NCBI GenBank assembly: GCA_011390935.1
Contig: JAABRL010000006.1
Span: 57,020 to 121,019, forward strand
Length of the DNA stretch: 64,000 nucleotides
Direction of reading: 5' to 3'
From: Gemmatimonas sp.
Lineage (GTDB): Bacteria; Gemmatimonadota; Gemmatimonadetes; Gemmatimonadales; Gemmatimonadaceae
The position numbers and the translations under genes are program-made. The stretch's first letter is position 1; each line of letters begins with the position of its first letter. Below are positions 7,961 to 17,315 of the stretch, piece by piece. The notes beneath the pieces were generated by a model that ran no database searches, was not told the DNA's origin, and saw nothing but the letters and a program-made list of their open reading frames with translations.

Positions 7961-9234
7961 GGACAATGCGACACAGAATGTTTCGCGTGTGGGCGCCGCT
8001 CGTACCCGTCACTGCGCTATTGCTCACCGTCACCTCCTGCGCGAGCGATGATCGCTCGGCGAGTGGCCGCGACAGCACCGTTCAGATCGCCGACTCAGCG
8101 GGCGTGCGCCTGGTCACCATCACGAGCGCACCCGTCGAGCTGCCCGAATGGCGCCTCGGCAACGAGCCGTTGTTCACGATCACTGGCGCGACCACCGGCG
8201 ACTCGACCGCACTGTCGCTCGTAGGTCCCGTACGTTGGCTGGCCAGCGGTGGTCTCGTCGCGTTGGACATCGACGCCTCACGCCTCGTGGTGTTCGACTC
8301 CACCGGTCGCTTTGTGCGCGCGTTGGGACGGAGCGGTGCGGGCCCGGGGGAGATGCAATGGCTCGCCTCGATGGCGGTGCAGCGCGGTGACACGATCACC
8401 ACATACGATGGCGCCTTGCGTCGCCTCTCCTTCTGGCACGCGGAACACGGCTACGTGCGGCAGATCTCGCTCAACGAATCGGATGCCGACGACATTTCGC
8501 CGCTGGACGCGTGGGCGTGGCAGGATTCCCTCGTGGTGGTGCTGCGGCTGCGCCTCCCCCCGAGGCCGCCACTGCCGCCCGGTCGCCCGGTCGTGCGCTG
8601 GCAACTGATGATGTCGCTCGCGCTGCGCAACGACAGCGGCCGCACACTCGCGACCTCGCCCGAGTTCGAGGGCACCTATACTGCGCTCGATGCGGGAGGT
8701 GACTCGCGGCTGCCCTTCGCGAACGTCCCGTTCGTCGCCCTCGGCGCGAACGCCACGTACTTCGGATCGGGCGCGGAGTTCCGGCTCCGCCGGCTCGCCC
8801 CCACGTTCGGACTCGACGCGGACATGCGCTGGCCACGGCAGCGGGAACCGCTGACCGAAATGGAAGTCGATGGCGTCCGCGAGGAATCGATCCGCCTGCT
8901 CGCCCAACGCATTCCACTCGAGCGTGCGCAACGCGCCTTCGGCAACTCGTTTCTCCCCGAGCTGCTTCCGGTTGACCGGCCGGCGATCGGGCGCGTGTTC
9001 GTGGACGACCGCGAGCGCCTGTGGGTGGAGCGCTTCGAGGCCGTCCGTCTCGGCTCGCAGCTGCAGACACCCGCAACGCGATGGACCGTCCTCGACGCGC
9101 ATGGCACACCGCTCGCGGCACTGGTGCTGGACCCCTACACGCGACTCGAGGACGTGCGTGGCGATCAGGCCATCGTCGTGAAGCGCGACAGTCTCGATGT
9201 GGAATACATGACCGCGTACCGCTTGCGCGACTAG
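7957..9234 (+). CDS. six-bladed beta-propeller lipoprotein
   Basis: The protein is 425 residues from GTG 7957; ATGs at 7966 and 7978 are alternative starts. A lipoprotein signal ends at LLTVTSCASDD. The body has repeated propeller-blade strands, with a stretch typical of 6-bladed propeller lipoproteins (FVRALGRSGAGPGEMQWL, about residues 120-137). Such proteins are common in Gemmatimonadota and Bacteroidota as surface or periplasmic proteins of unknown ligand. The gene is probably coupled to the mini-lipoprotein before it and ends 2 bp from the convergent isocitrate dehydrogenase stop codon. Confidence 0.65.
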   Translation: MRTMRHRMFRVWAPLVPVTALLLTVTSCASDDRSASGRDSTVQIADSAGVRLVTITSAPVELPEWRLGNEPLFTITGATTGDSTALSLVGPVRWLASGGLVALDIDASRLVVFDSTGRFVRALGRSGAGPGEMQWLASMAVQRGDTITTYDGALRRLSFWHAEHGYVRQISLNESDADDISPLDAWAWQDSLVVVLRLRLPPRPPLPPGRPVVRWQLMMSLALRNDSGRTLATSPEFEGTYTALDAGGDSRLPFANVPFVALGANATYFGSGAEFRLRRLAPTFGLDADMRWPRQREPLTEMEVDGVREESIRLLAQRIPLERAQRAFGNSFLPELLPVDRPAIGRVFVDDRERLWVERFEAVRLGSQLQTPATRWTVLDAHGTPLAALVLDPYTRLEDVRGDQAIVVKRDSLDVEYMTAYRLRD

Positions 9235-9236
9235 CT

Positions 9237-10697
9237 CTACTCCCCCTGTCCCAGCGTGAATCCACGCTCGCCGTCGAACAGATACAGGTTTTCGGTCTTT
9301 ACCGCTTCGACGCCGGCCTCGTGCAACCGTGCCAGCAGCGCCGGAACGGCCGCCACATCGATCGGCTGATAGTTCGGGGTTGGCGCACCGATCTCCACGG
9401 CCGGCGAGACGAAACGGCAGCGCCAGTGATCCGTGCAGAACGTTTCCGGGAAGCCGCCGGGCCACACCTTCACCCCGCGATTGGTCACGAGCTTGAGCTG
9501 CAGCAGCCCGTCGCACGCCGCCTGCAGCTTCGCGGCGAGTTCGTCGGGGGTGGAGTCGGTGTCGCACACGAACACATCCACCCCGCAGCACTCGCGGCGT
9601 ACACTCGGTCGCACGTACTCGGTGCGCGGCATTGCGCCGCCACGCAGATGCACCGGCTGCAGCTGGCGTGGTGCGCGTCCGAGGCGCTCGATCACAGCAT
9701 CGGCAAAGGCGCGCGTACCCACCAGCTCCTCGCTGCCGCCCCCGCGAAAGATATCGCCGGTGTGCATGCCATCCTCAAGCGTGGCGAGCCACGCGTTCTG
9801 GATGGTGGCCGCCTGCGCCGCGAGTCCGAGGTGCGCAAGCATCATGCACGCCGCATTCAACAAGGCACTCGGATTGGCGATATCGCGTCCCGCAATGTCG
9901 GGCGCGCTTCCATGAATGGCCTCGAACATGCTGATGCGGTCACCCACGTTTGCGCTGCCAGCCAACCCCACGCTTCCCGTCAACTCCGCCGTCACGTCAC
10001 TCACGATGTCGCCGTACAGATTCAACGTCACGATCACGTCGTAACGATCGGGCTGTGTGGCTACACGCGCGGTGCCGATATCAATGATCTGCACCTCCTG
10101 CTGCAGCTCCGGGTATTCCACGCCGATGCGTCGAAACACGTCGGCGAAGAGCCCATCGGTGAGCTTCATGATGTTGTCCTTCACCAGACACGTCACCTTG
10201 CGGCGCCCGTTCGCGCGCGCATAGTCGAACGCGTAGCGCACGATCTTCTCGGTGCCGGGAATGGAAATCAGCTTGAGGCACTGGAACACGTCGGTCGTCT
10301 GCCGATGCTCGATGCCCGCGTACAGATCTTCTTCGTTCTCACGCACCACCACGACGTCCATGCCCGGGTGCAGCGTGGGTACGAAGGGGTGAAAGCTGCG
10401 GCACGGACGCACATTGGCGAACAGGCCAAGCGTCTTCCGGATGGTGACGTTGAGACTCTTGTATCCGCCTCCCTGCGGCGTGGTGATCGGTCCCTTGAGA
10501 AACACCGGATTGCGTCGCAACACCTCCCACGCTTCGGCCGGAATGCCGCTGCTGTTGCCCGACCGGTAGACGGCCTCTCCCACCTGAATGTGCTCGTACA
10601 CGAGGCCGCATTCCGCGGCGTCGAGGATGCGCAGGACGGCGTTGGTGATCTCGGGACCAACGCCATCGCCGGCGGCGACGGTGATGCGATGTGACAT
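9237..10697 (-). CDS. icd: isocitrate/isopropylmalate dehydrogenase family; isocitrate dehydrogenase with C-terminal extension
   Basis: The protein is 486 residues. It starts ITVAAGDGVGPEIT, has the substrate loop SLNVTIRKTLGLFANVRP (about residues 84-101), the metal-binding NLYGDIVSDVTAEL (about 258-271), and the GSAPDIAGRDIANPSAL cofactor region. These are hallmarks of decarboxylating dehydrogenases acting on isocitrate. A C-terminal domain of about 150 residues beyond the core resembles the extended isocitrate dehydrogenases of Thermus and Rickettsia type. The enzyme makes 2-oxoglutarate in the TCA cycle; NAD or NADP use is not decided here. The gene is alone, with the start supported by family length. 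Confidence 0.85.
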   Translation of the reverse strand: MSHRITVAAGDGVGPEITNAVLRILDAAECGLVYEHIQVGEAVYRSGNSSGIPAEAWEVLRRNPVFLKGPITTPQGGGYKSLNVTIRKTLGLFANVRPCRSFHPFVPTLHPGMDVVVVRENEEDLYAGIEHRQTTDVFQCLKLISIPGTEKIVRYAFDYARANGRRKVTCLVKDNIMKLTDGLFADVFRRIGVEYPELQQEVQIIDIGTARVATQPDRYDVIVTLNLYGDIVSDVTAELTGSVGLAGSANVGDRISMFEAIHGSAPDIAGRDIANPSALLNAACMMLAHLGLAAQAATIQNAWLATLEDGMHTGDIFRGGGSEELVGTRAFADAVIERLGRAPRQLQPVHLRGGAMPRTEYVRPSVRRECCGVDVFVCDTDSTPDELAAKLQAACDGLLQLKLVTNRGVKVWPGGFPETFCTDHWRCRFVSPAVEIGAPTPNYQPIDVAAVPALLARLHEAGVEAVKTENLYLFDGERGFTLGQGE

Positions 10698-10929
10698 GAC
10701 GGCGGGGGCAGAGGACGCGGAGTCCCCGCGCGGGAGCGCCAGCGGCGCGATCGGGCTGCCTTGACGCTAGGACGCGGGCACGCCGGGGACAAGGGACCTG
10801 TCTCGTCTTGACGGGCCCGGCCTCGTGCCGTTGTTTCGACGTGTCGTCCGGTTCCCCGATCCGTCCGGCGCGCCCCACGATTCGCCGGCGCGCCGTATCG
10901 CTGCTCACACCCCCGACGCCGAGGAATGC

Positions 10930-11187
10930 ATGGCCAGCAAGTCGCTTTCAGAGATGACCACCGAGGAGCTCGAATCGAAGATTCGTGCCTTCAAGGCCCT
11001 CCAGATCACGATCGTTGTCGTGTTCGGCGTGATCATCGCCGCGTGGCTGGTGCTCGGACTTTGGCGAACGAACCTGCCCGTCTTCATCTCGACGGTGGTG
11101 CTCGCCGTTGGCACCTCAGCGTCACAGCTGGCTGTGCGCGGAGGCCTGATCAAGGAGTTGGAGAAGCGCCGGACCGTCACGACCTGA
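10930..11187 (+). CDS. small two-helix membrane protein
   Basis: The protein is 85 residues. A charged N-terminal helix (SEMTTEELESKIRAFKAL) is followed by two membrane segments (about residues 25-47 and 51-68) and a basic tail. GAGGA lies 4 nt upstream of the ATG. No known family is recognised. It ends 21 bp from the convergent NUDIX gene. Confidence 0.55.
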   Translation: MASKSLSEMTTEELESKIRAFKALQITIVVVFGVIIAAWLVLGLWRTNLPVFISTVVLAVGTSASQLAVRGGLIKELEKRRTVTT

Positions 11188-11208
11188 CGAGGCCTCGACA
11201 CCTGGCCG

Positions 11209-11694
11209 CTACCGGCTCATCGTCCACGAGACCGGCCGCCCACCTTCGTACGGCATCACCCCGTGGAAGGGTCGTGGATCCTCGTCGAAGACGAGCGGCA
11301 GGAAATGGCGGTCGCCCTCCCACATGGGCAGTTCGAGTAATCGTTCGCGTGGAACCCATGACAGGGTGCCCTCGGCATTGTGTGCGGGCACGTCGCCCGT
11401 GAACCCGTCGATCACGAACACGAAGCCGAACCAGTCTTCCCCCTGCGCGCCGAAGCCCGGCCACGAGATCGTTCCGCGCAGCCGCATGGCCGTCACCTCG
11501 AGCCTCGCTTCTTCACGCAGCTCGCGTCGCATCCCCGCGGCCACGTCCTCATGCGGTTCGAGCTTGCCCCCGAGCCCGTTGTACTTGCCGAGCTGCTGAT
11601 CATCGGTACGCGCGGTGCGATGCACCATGAGGACGTGGGTGCGGTCAGCGGACAGGACGTAGCCAAGCGTGGCGAGTATCGGGGTGTAGGGCAT
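11209..11694 (-). CDS. NUDIX hydrolase (8-oxo-dGTP diphosphatase-like)
   Basis: The protein is 161 residues from ATG 11694. The Nudix box is complete: GGKLEPHEDVAAGMRREL followed by REEA (about residues 38-61). This sits behind LGKYNGLGGK, typical of MutT/MTH1-like enzymes that cleave oxidised nucleoside triphosphates. An upstream ATG at 11766 would add 24 residues but reaches into the TetR promoter and operator; neither start has a clear ribosome site. It is divergent from the TetR gene, so the operator at 11778-11803 might also affect it if transcription starts beyond 11766. Confidence 0.8.
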   Translation of the reverse strand: MPYTPILATLGYVLSADRTHVLMVHRTARTDDQQLGKYNGLGGKLEPHEDVAAGMRRELREEARLEVTAMRLRGTISWPGFGAQGEDWFGFVFVIDGFTGDVPAHNAEGTLSWVPRERLLELPMWEGDRHFLPLVFDEDPRPFHGVMPYEGGRPVSWTMSR

Positions 11695-11759
11695 ATGGAC
11701 GGGCGGAGACGAGGGATCACCGGTATGGCGATAGGTTAGCGACGGGCGTCCGCCTTGGC

Positions 11760-11788
11760 TTGACATGGGTAGCGATTGAGACAATAAT
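11760..11788 (+). promoter_or_regulatory. near-consensus sigma-70 promoter of the TetR-DUF418 operon
   Basis: TTGACA (11760-11765, a perfect -35) is separated by 17 bp from AATAAT (11783-11788, five of six matches to the -10). The predicted transcript start is about 11795-11796, on or just before the ATG at 11796, so the mRNA may be leaderless. Such a strong AT-rich promoter stands out in this high-GC sequence. Confidence 0.65.
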
Positions 11789-11803
11789 GTCTCTAATGAG
11801 ACA
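11778..11803. promoter_or_regulatory. three-half-site operator overlapping the TetR -10 and start
   Basis: GAGACA (11778-11783), TGTCTC (11788-11793) and GAGACA (11798-11803) alternate in orientation and are each separated by exactly 4 bases (ATAA, TAAT). This gives two overlapping perfect inverted repeats with a 10-bp period. It covers the -10 element and the start codons, as expected for autorepression by the TetR protein encoded right after it. The repeats are seen; the binding protein is inferred. Confidence 0.65.
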
Positions 11804-12368
11804 TATGCGGCCCGCAAAACTAGCTCCCCGTGACCGTCTTCTGCACGCCGCCGCCACGGTCTGGGCCGCCAATCCATCCGCGCCTCTCGAGACCATCGCC
11901 GAGGCGGCCGGCGTCGGACGCGCTACGCTGCACCGGTACTTCCCGTCCCGCCTCGAGCTCATGCGGGCCGCTGCGCTGCACGGCATGGACGCGCTGGCTG
12001 CCGCCATCGATGTCGTCACGCGCGAGCCCCAGCCCCCGGAGCAGGCGCTTGACGCACTCATCGAGATGCTCGTGCCCTTCGGCGATCGCCTGCACTTCCT
12101 GCTGGTGACGGGCGACCTGCTCGGCGACGAGGCGCTGACGGTCGCCGAGCGGGCCGTGGACGCACCGATACGCCGGGTCCTCGACGCAGCCGCGGCAACG
12201 GGCGCACTCCGGTCGGAGGTACCCGCGGGATGGCGTTTCCGCGCGCTCGAGGCGCTGCTCTACGCAGCGTGGACCGCCGTCGCCGAGGGATCGCTCGCGC
12301 GCCAGGACGCGGCACCGCTGGTGCGTGACGCCTTCCGGCGAGGCTTCGCGTCAGGCGCCGAGGCATGA
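11796..12368 (+). CDS. TetR/AcrR-family transcriptional regulator
   Basis: The protein is about 190 residues. The N-terminal helix-turn-helix reads ETIAEAAGVGRATLHRYFPS (about residues 33-52), the TetR signature. The C-terminal helical domain would bind an unknown ligand. In-frame ATGs at 11787, 11796 and 11805 are possible; 11796 fits the predicted transcript start. The gene overlaps the next one by 4 nt (ATGA), so it forms an operon with the DUF418-like membrane protein. An operator lies over its own promoter, so autoregulation is likely. Confidence 0.85.
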   Translation: MRHMRPAKLAPRDRLLHAAATVWAANPSAPLETIAEAAGVGRATLHRYFPSRLELMRAAALHGMDALAAAIDVVTREPQPPEQALDALIEMLVPFGDRLHFLLVTGDLLGDEALTVAERAVDAPIRRVLDAAAATGALRSEVPAGWRFRALEALLYAAWTAVAEGSLARQDAAPLVRDAFRRGFASGAEA

Positions 12369-13444
12369 GCCGTGTCATGCGGCCACGAGATGCCGCCGTG
12401 GACATGGCGCGCGCGCTGGCCATTCTCGGCATGTTCGTGATTCACGCCGTGCTGGTGCTTGGATCGATCGTACCGCGCGATGGTGTCGCGTCATTGATTC
12501 TGTGGTGGTGCGATGGGCGTGCCGCTGCGACCTTCGTCACGCTGGCCGGATTCGGCGTCGCGCGGCTTGCGGCGAAGTATTCGCCCAGCGAAGGCAGCCG
12601 CTTGCTGCGTCGCCGGGCACTGCTGCTCGCGGTGCTCGGCGTCCTCAACCACGCCGTGTGGCCGGGCGACATTCTGCGCGTGTACGGTGTGGCCCTGCTG
12701 CTCGCTCCACTCCTGCTGCAATGGTCGGCCCGAACGCGTGTCGCGCTCGGCCTCGCCCTCGCCGCGATATTCCCGCTGCTCATGTCGGTGATCGACTGGA
12801 CCCACCATTGGGACCTCGAGACGCTCACGTACGTGGGTGCGTGGACCCCATCGGGCTTCGTGCGCTCGCTGTTCTACGACGGGTTTCGGCCGGTGGTCCC
12901 GTGGCTGGGGTTCTTCCTCATGGGAACAGTGCTGGCCGAGCAGCCGCTGCACGAGCCGCGGATGTGGCGGCGGCTGCTGTGGGCGGGGGCGGCGCTCACG
13001 GCGATGGCCGTGGGGGCCTCGGCCGCGCTGAACCAGTGGCTCGTGCGCGTGGCCCCGGCGCTCGATGCGCTGACCCGGGAGGGACTCGTGGGGACCACGT
13101 CGCTGCCGCCGCTGCCGCTCTTTCTGCTGTCGGCCGTGGGTACCACATGGCTCGTGCTCGGCACCATGCTGGCGCTGGTACCGCATCTGTCCACGCGTCT
13201 GATAGAACCGCTGGTCGCCACGGGCCGCCGTGCGCTCACCTGGTATTTGTGGCACATCGTCCTGCTGATGACGCTGTATGTCAGCGGCGCGAAGCAGTCG
13301 CTCCCGCCGGGCGTGGCGATCGGTGTGGGCCTCATGGCGTTCGCGGGCGCGGTGGCCTGGTCGCACACGCATCGGGCCGAGGCGGGGTGGATCGAACGGC
13401 AGATGCGCCGCTGGTCTGAGGGCGGTACGACGCGTATGGTGTGA
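12365..13444 (+). CDS. DUF418-like multi-pass membrane protein
   Basis: The protein is 359 residues with about eight to nine membrane segments. The N-terminus (RDAAVDMARALAILGMFVIH) and C-terminal WYLWHIVLLMTLY fit the DUF418 / acyltransferase-3-like group of membrane proteins, which may acetylate or transport envelope sugars. Its product is unknown. It overlaps the TetR gene by 4 nt and is probably the target of that regulator; it may export or modify the compound that TetR senses. Confidence 0.7.
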   Translation: MSRVMRPRDAAVDMARALAILGMFVIHAVLVLGSIVPRDGVASLILWWCDGRAAATFVTLAGFGVARLAAKYSPSEGSRLLRRRALLLAVLGVLNHAVWPGDILRVYGVALLLAPLLLQWSARTRVALGLALAAIFPLLMSVIDWTHHWDLETLTYVGAWTPSGFVRSLFYDGFRPVVPWLGFFLMGTVLAEQPLHEPRMWRRLLWAGAALTAMAVGASAALNQWLVRVAPALDALTREGLVGTTSLPPLPLFLLSAVGTTWLVLGTMLALVPHLSTRLIEPLVATGRRALTWYLWHIVLLMTLYVSGAKQSLPPGVAIGVGLMAFAGAVAWSHTHRAEAGWIERQMRRWSEGGTTRMV

Positions 13445-13495
13445 CGACGGCCGCCACCGACCCAACGTCCCCGCGATCCGACGCGACCGACGCCC

Positions 13496-13990
13496 ATGAC
13501 CTGGTTCACCCACCGATTCGAAACCAGCATCAGCCGCCACGCCGTGGGCAGCCTGCGTTACACGGTGGTCGTGCTCGACCACACGCTGCACGAGTCGCTG
13601 CCGTTGCGCGACCATCCGCGCCTGCGCATCGAGGCCGATGTGGGCGGCGTGCCGGTGAAGGGCGCCTGGCAACCGTCGCGCGGCACGTGGTACCTCATGC
13701 TGCCGAAAGCCGCACTCAAGGCCGCGGGGCTGGCCGTCGGGGACGACGTCGAGGTCGCGTTCCGCGTCATCGACCAGGATGACGTGGACATCCCGGACGA
13801 ACTCGCGCAGCGGCTCGCGCGAGCGCCGCGCCTGCGACGCGCGTGGGAGCAGCACACATCCGGCACGCAGCGTGGCCTCGCACACTTCATCGAATCCGCG
13901 AAGCGGGCCGAAACGCGTCTCGCGCGACTCGCGCAGGTCGAGGCCGCGCTGCTCGGAACCGCACCCATGCCGTGGGCTCGGCGACGTTGA
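13496..13990 (+). CDS. DUF1905/YdeI family protein
   Basis: The protein is 164 residues. Residues 8-98 form the small beta-barrel DUF1905 domain (RIEADVGGVPVKGAW and WYLMLPKAALKAAG). Residues 100-155 match the YdeI/OmpD-associated helix pair (DIPDELAQRLA and HFIESAKRAETRLARL). The function is unknown; YdeI proteins have been linked to antimicrobial peptide resistance. It has no signal peptide and lies 51 bp after the DUF418 gene on the same strand. Confidence 0.75.
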   Translation: MTWFTHRFETSISRHAVGSLRYTVVVLDHTLHESLPLRDHPRLRIEADVGGVPVKGAWQPSRGTWYLMLPKAALKAAGLAVGDDVEVAFRVIDQDDVDIPDELAQRLARAPRLRRAWEQHTSGTQRGLAHFIESAKRAETRLARLAQVEAALLGTAPMPWARRR

Positions 13991-14112
13991 CGCTGCCGAC
14001 CGAATGGCGCGCGGAACACACTCGCGCCGGCGACGGACCCAAGCGGCCGTCGGCGTTGGCCTGCGTCCCATCACGCCGGCATCACGGAACGCTGCTCTCC
14101 TGCGTGCCCTGA

Positions 14113-17100
14113 ATGCCTACCCACCCACTGGCTGCACGACTGCTTCGCTCCGTGCTCCGTGCATCGTCAGCCTCGCGCTGGCGACCGCGCCCGACGCTGA
14201 CCCGGCTCGCAACCTGCGCGGTACTGTTCGCGGTTGCTGTGCGCACCCCGCTGCACGCGCAGGATGGCCCCATTCCGGCCCTCGCCCCCGCCGGTCGAGC
14301 GGGCGGAGCGTGGATCACGTTCGAAGGCACACACTTTCGCGTGCACGCACGACGAGAGTTCGCCGAGTGGGCGACGCGCAATGCGCGGCAGCTCGACAGT
14401 GTGCGTGGTCGGGTGCTCGCGGCAATCGGCACGCCCGCTACACAGCGCGTGACCGTGCTGGTGGACGATCCGCGCAACGTCGCCAACGGCAACGCCATTT
14501 CGTGGCTGGACGCGCCACAGATCACCCTGTACCCGGTACCGCCCGATCCGCGCTCGCAGATCGGGCGGTCGCGCGACTGGGCCGAGCTGCTGCTGGTGCA
14601 CGAATACGCGCACGTGGCGCACCTCGCGCAGCCACGTCGCGGCCCCGGCGGCTGGTTGCGCTGGATGCCCGGGCGAACGGGGCCCGTGGGCGACACGCCG
14701 CGCTGGGTGAAGGAGGGGTACGCGACGCTCATCGAAGGACGCCTCACCGGCACCGGCCGACCGCATTCGCCCCTGCGCGCGGCGGTACTGCGCGAGTGGG
14801 CCGTGCGGGGACGCCTGCCCACGTACGCCGGCCTCGATGGCGGCCCGGGGTGGCAGGACGGCGGCTTCGCGTATCTGGCCGGCAGTGCGTTTCTCGAATG
14901 CCTGCAGGCGGCGCACGGCGACTCCGCGCTGCCTCAGCTGTGGCGTCGGCTCACGGCGCGGCGCGAACGCGGCTTCGCCACCGCGTTCGAAGAAACGTTC
15001 GGCGTGCGCCCCGATGACGCGTGGGCGCGCTACGCGGCCAATCTGGTCGCTGATGCGATCGCGCTCGAGCGTGCCGTCGATTCGCTCGGACAGGTGGTCG
15101 GTCGCCTCGAAGCGCGTCTGGGACGCGGCACCGACGATCCCGCGATCTCCCCCGACGGCGCGTTCGTCGCGCTCTCACCCGTCACGCCGTCAAGTGCTGT
15201 CCGTCCGCTCGTGGTGTGGTCCACCGACACGAGCTCCGACGCCGAGCGCGACAGCGCACGTCGCGTGGCCGACGAGCGCCGCCTGCGGCGTGACTCGCTC
15301 GATCCGCCGTCGGTGCCGCGGATTGCGCGTGGTCGCGAGGCGCGCTTCACACTCAAGCCCACGGCGGGCGCACCGTACACGCGCCCGCGCTGGTTCGCGT
15401 CGGGCGAGCAGCTGCTGGTCATTCGCGCCGATGTGCTCGCCGACGGTGCCGTTCGCCCCGACGTGTTCGCCTGGACACCGCGCACCGGTGACGTACGGCG
15501 CATTACACACGGGGCGTCCGTTCGCGAAGCCGAACCGCTCGCGGGCGACTCGATCGCCGTGGGCACCCGCTGCCTGGCCGGTCAGTGTGATCTGGTCCGC
15601 ATTCGCCTGCAGGACGGTGCCGTGACCACGCTGCTCGCCGGTGATGCGGTCACGCAGTACGCGCGTCCGCGGGGCGCGCCCGACGGACGGACCGTGGTGG
15701 CCGCCGAACAGTGGAACGGGCGCTGGCGACCGGTCCTCGTGGATGTGGCCAGCGGCGCGCGGCGTACCCTCGGCGATGACGTGTCGTACGACCGATACGA
15801 CGCGACCTTCTCGCGGGATGGGCGGGCCCTGTTGTACGTGAGCGAAGCCGATGGTACGCCGCAGCTGGTGCGGCATGCGCTCGACGATCACCGCGTCACG
15901 ACACTGACGCGCACCTTTTCGGCGGCCTTTGCTCCGGAGCCGTTTCCGGGCGACTCGGCGCTGTATTTCGTGCGCCTCGATGCCGCGGGCGAAGAGCTGC
16001 GACGTCTGCCCATCGCGGCCAGTGGGGTAGCAGCCCTGCCCGACGCCCTCGCGCGCCGGCTGGCCGATGCGGGACTGGGCGCGATCATCACGCAGCCGTT
16101 TCTCGGCGCGGCGCCACCTCTCTCACCGAACACCCCGGTCACACCGCGCCGATTCGGCCTCGGCACACAACGCGTCTCACTGCTGCCGCTCGGGGTCGCG
16201 TCGCTCGATGGCGGCAGCGTGGGCGGCAGCATCGGCACGTCCGATGCGGTTGGACGCTTCGGCTGGCTGGCCATGGGGCTGGCGAGCACCGACGCGCGCA
16301 GCGAGCGCGGCGGCTCGTTGCGTACGACATGGCGCGGTCCGGTGCTGGGCATCGGCAGCGTGATCGAAGCCGAGGCCGTGCGCGCGAGCATGGCCATGGG
16401 GACGGCCCGCGCCCCGGCGCGCGGCGAGGGACTCACACGCCGGGACGTGCACGCCGAGACGCAGGCCCGCTTCAGTGGCGGCACACTCGCGCTCACCATG
16501 GCGCGCGACGGATTGCGCGGCCGCAGTGCCGTTCGCGTGGGGGCCGCACTTCATGAGGTGCACCTGAACGCCCCGATGCGCGGTGCGCTTCGCCCGGCCA
16601 TCGGCATCAACATTGCACCCGAGGTGCTGGCCGCGGCCGAACGCACGCACCTGTTCGTGGATGTGCAGCGCACGCACACGCTGCGGCGCGGTACGCGGAC
16701 GCTCGCGCTCGATCTGCGGGGCCACAGCTCGCGCAGCGCGGGCGGGCCGACTCTTGGCACCGGCACCTACGGCATGGCGCCCGATGTGATCGATGTTCGC
16801 GTGCCGGCCGCCGATCCGGTGCGGCGCCACGTGGGACGCGCGGAGGTGACGCTGCGGTTGGGCGGACCGCTGCAGCTGTCGTGGCACGGCATTGCCGGAA
16901 CGGTAGACCGCACCGCATCGCCCGGTGAGGCGTTTGCGCTGGGCGGCATGCCCTCGCTGCTCGTGGGCGGCACCGCCCTGCCGCAACGCGTGCCCGTGCC
17001 GTGGCTGGCCGCCGGCGAGTTGCTCGCGCACGATGTGGTGCTGCACACGGTGCGGGTGCCGGCGTTCGGGACGGGCGGCAACCTCTTCGCATCGGCCGTG

Positions 17101-17274
17101 CGCGGCGGCGATCGCTGCCAGCGGGCAGCCGGCATCGACGTGCGCATCGCGACGCTGGCCGAGCCCTTCTACCGCCTGCCCGGCATCGATGCGTCAGGGG
17201 GCGTGGCGTATCTGCTTGATGGACCGGACCGTGATCGTGTACGCGTGTGGGCGGGCGTGAGCTTTCGGCCGTAG
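14113..17274 (+). CDS. secreted gluzincin metallopeptidase with WD40-like propeller and C-terminal barrel
   Basis: The protein is 1,053 residues with an N-terminal hydrophobic export signal ending near residue 50 (PLHAQ). A zinc site is clear: HEYAH (163-167) with the third ligand Glu201 in WVKEGYATLIEG. Residues of about 300-640 are repetitive PD40/TolB-like propeller strands (for example SYDRYDATFSRDGRALLYVSE, in parts). The last 370 residues look like an outer-membrane barrel. This three-part layout is typical of Gemmatimonadota surface proteins. The peptidase substrate is unknown. It is transcribed alone. Confidence 0.75.
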   Translation: MPTHPLAARLLRSVLRASSASRWRPRPTLTRLATCAVLFAVAVRTPLHAQDGPIPALAPAGRAGGAWITFEGTHFRVHARREFAEWATRNARQLDSVRGRVLAAIGTPATQRVTVLVDDPRNVANGNAISWLDAPQITLYPVPPDPRSQIGRSRDWAELLLVHEYAHVAHLAQPRRGPGGWLRWMPGRTGPVGDTPRWVKEGYATLIEGRLTGTGRPHSPLRAAVLREWAVRGRLPTYAGLDGGPGWQDGGFAYLAGSAFLECLQAAHGDSALPQLWRRLTARRERGFATAFEETFGVRPDDAWARYAANLVADAIALERAVDSLGQVVGRLEARLGRGTDDPAISPDGAFVALSPVTPSSAVRPLVVWSTDTSSDAERDSARRVADERRLRRDSLDPPSVPRIARGREARFTLKPTAGAPYTRPRWFASGEQLLVIRADVLADGAVRPDVFAWTPRTGDVRRITHGASVREAEPLAGDSIAVGTRCLAGQCDLVRIRLQDGAVTTLLAGDAVTQYARPRGAPDGRTVVAAEQWNGRWRPVLVDVASGARRTLGDDVSYDRYDATFSRDGRALLYVSEADGTPQLVRHALDDHRVTTLTRTFSAAFAPEPFPGDSALYFVRLDAAGEELRRLPIAASGVAALPDALARRLADAGLGAIITQPFLGAAPPLSPNTPVTPRRFGLGTQRVSLLPLGVASLDGGSVGGSIGTSDAVGRFGWLAMGLASTDARSERGGSLRTTWRGPVLGIGSVIEAEAVRASMAMGTARAPARGEGLTRRDVHAETQARFSGGTLALTMARDGLRGRSAVRVGAALHEVHLNAPMRGALRPAIGINIAPEVLAAAERTHLFVDVQRTHTLRRGTRTLALDLRGHSSRSAGGPTLGTGTYGMAPDVIDVRVPAADPVRRHVGRAEVTLRLGGPLQLSWHGIAGTVDRTASPGEAFALGGMPSLLVGGTALPQRVPVPWLAAGELLAHDVVLHTVRVPAFGTGGNLFASAVRGGDRCQRAAGIDVRIATLAEPFYRLPGIDASGGVAYLLDGPDRDRVRVWAGVSFRP

Positions 17275-17315
17275 CGCCCAGGCCCGGGGGCGTTGCCGGC
17301 CGGACCGCGCACCGT

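Noticed and set aside
9021-10694. Plus-strand open frame of about 557 codons antisense to isocitrate dehydrogenase
   Set aside because: Antisense shadow of a complete enzyme gene; composition rich in His and Arg.
12491-14074. Minus-strand open frame opposite DUF418 and YdeI genes
   Set aside because: Low-complexity Arg/His-rich product with no domain; the plus-strand frames have recognisable families.
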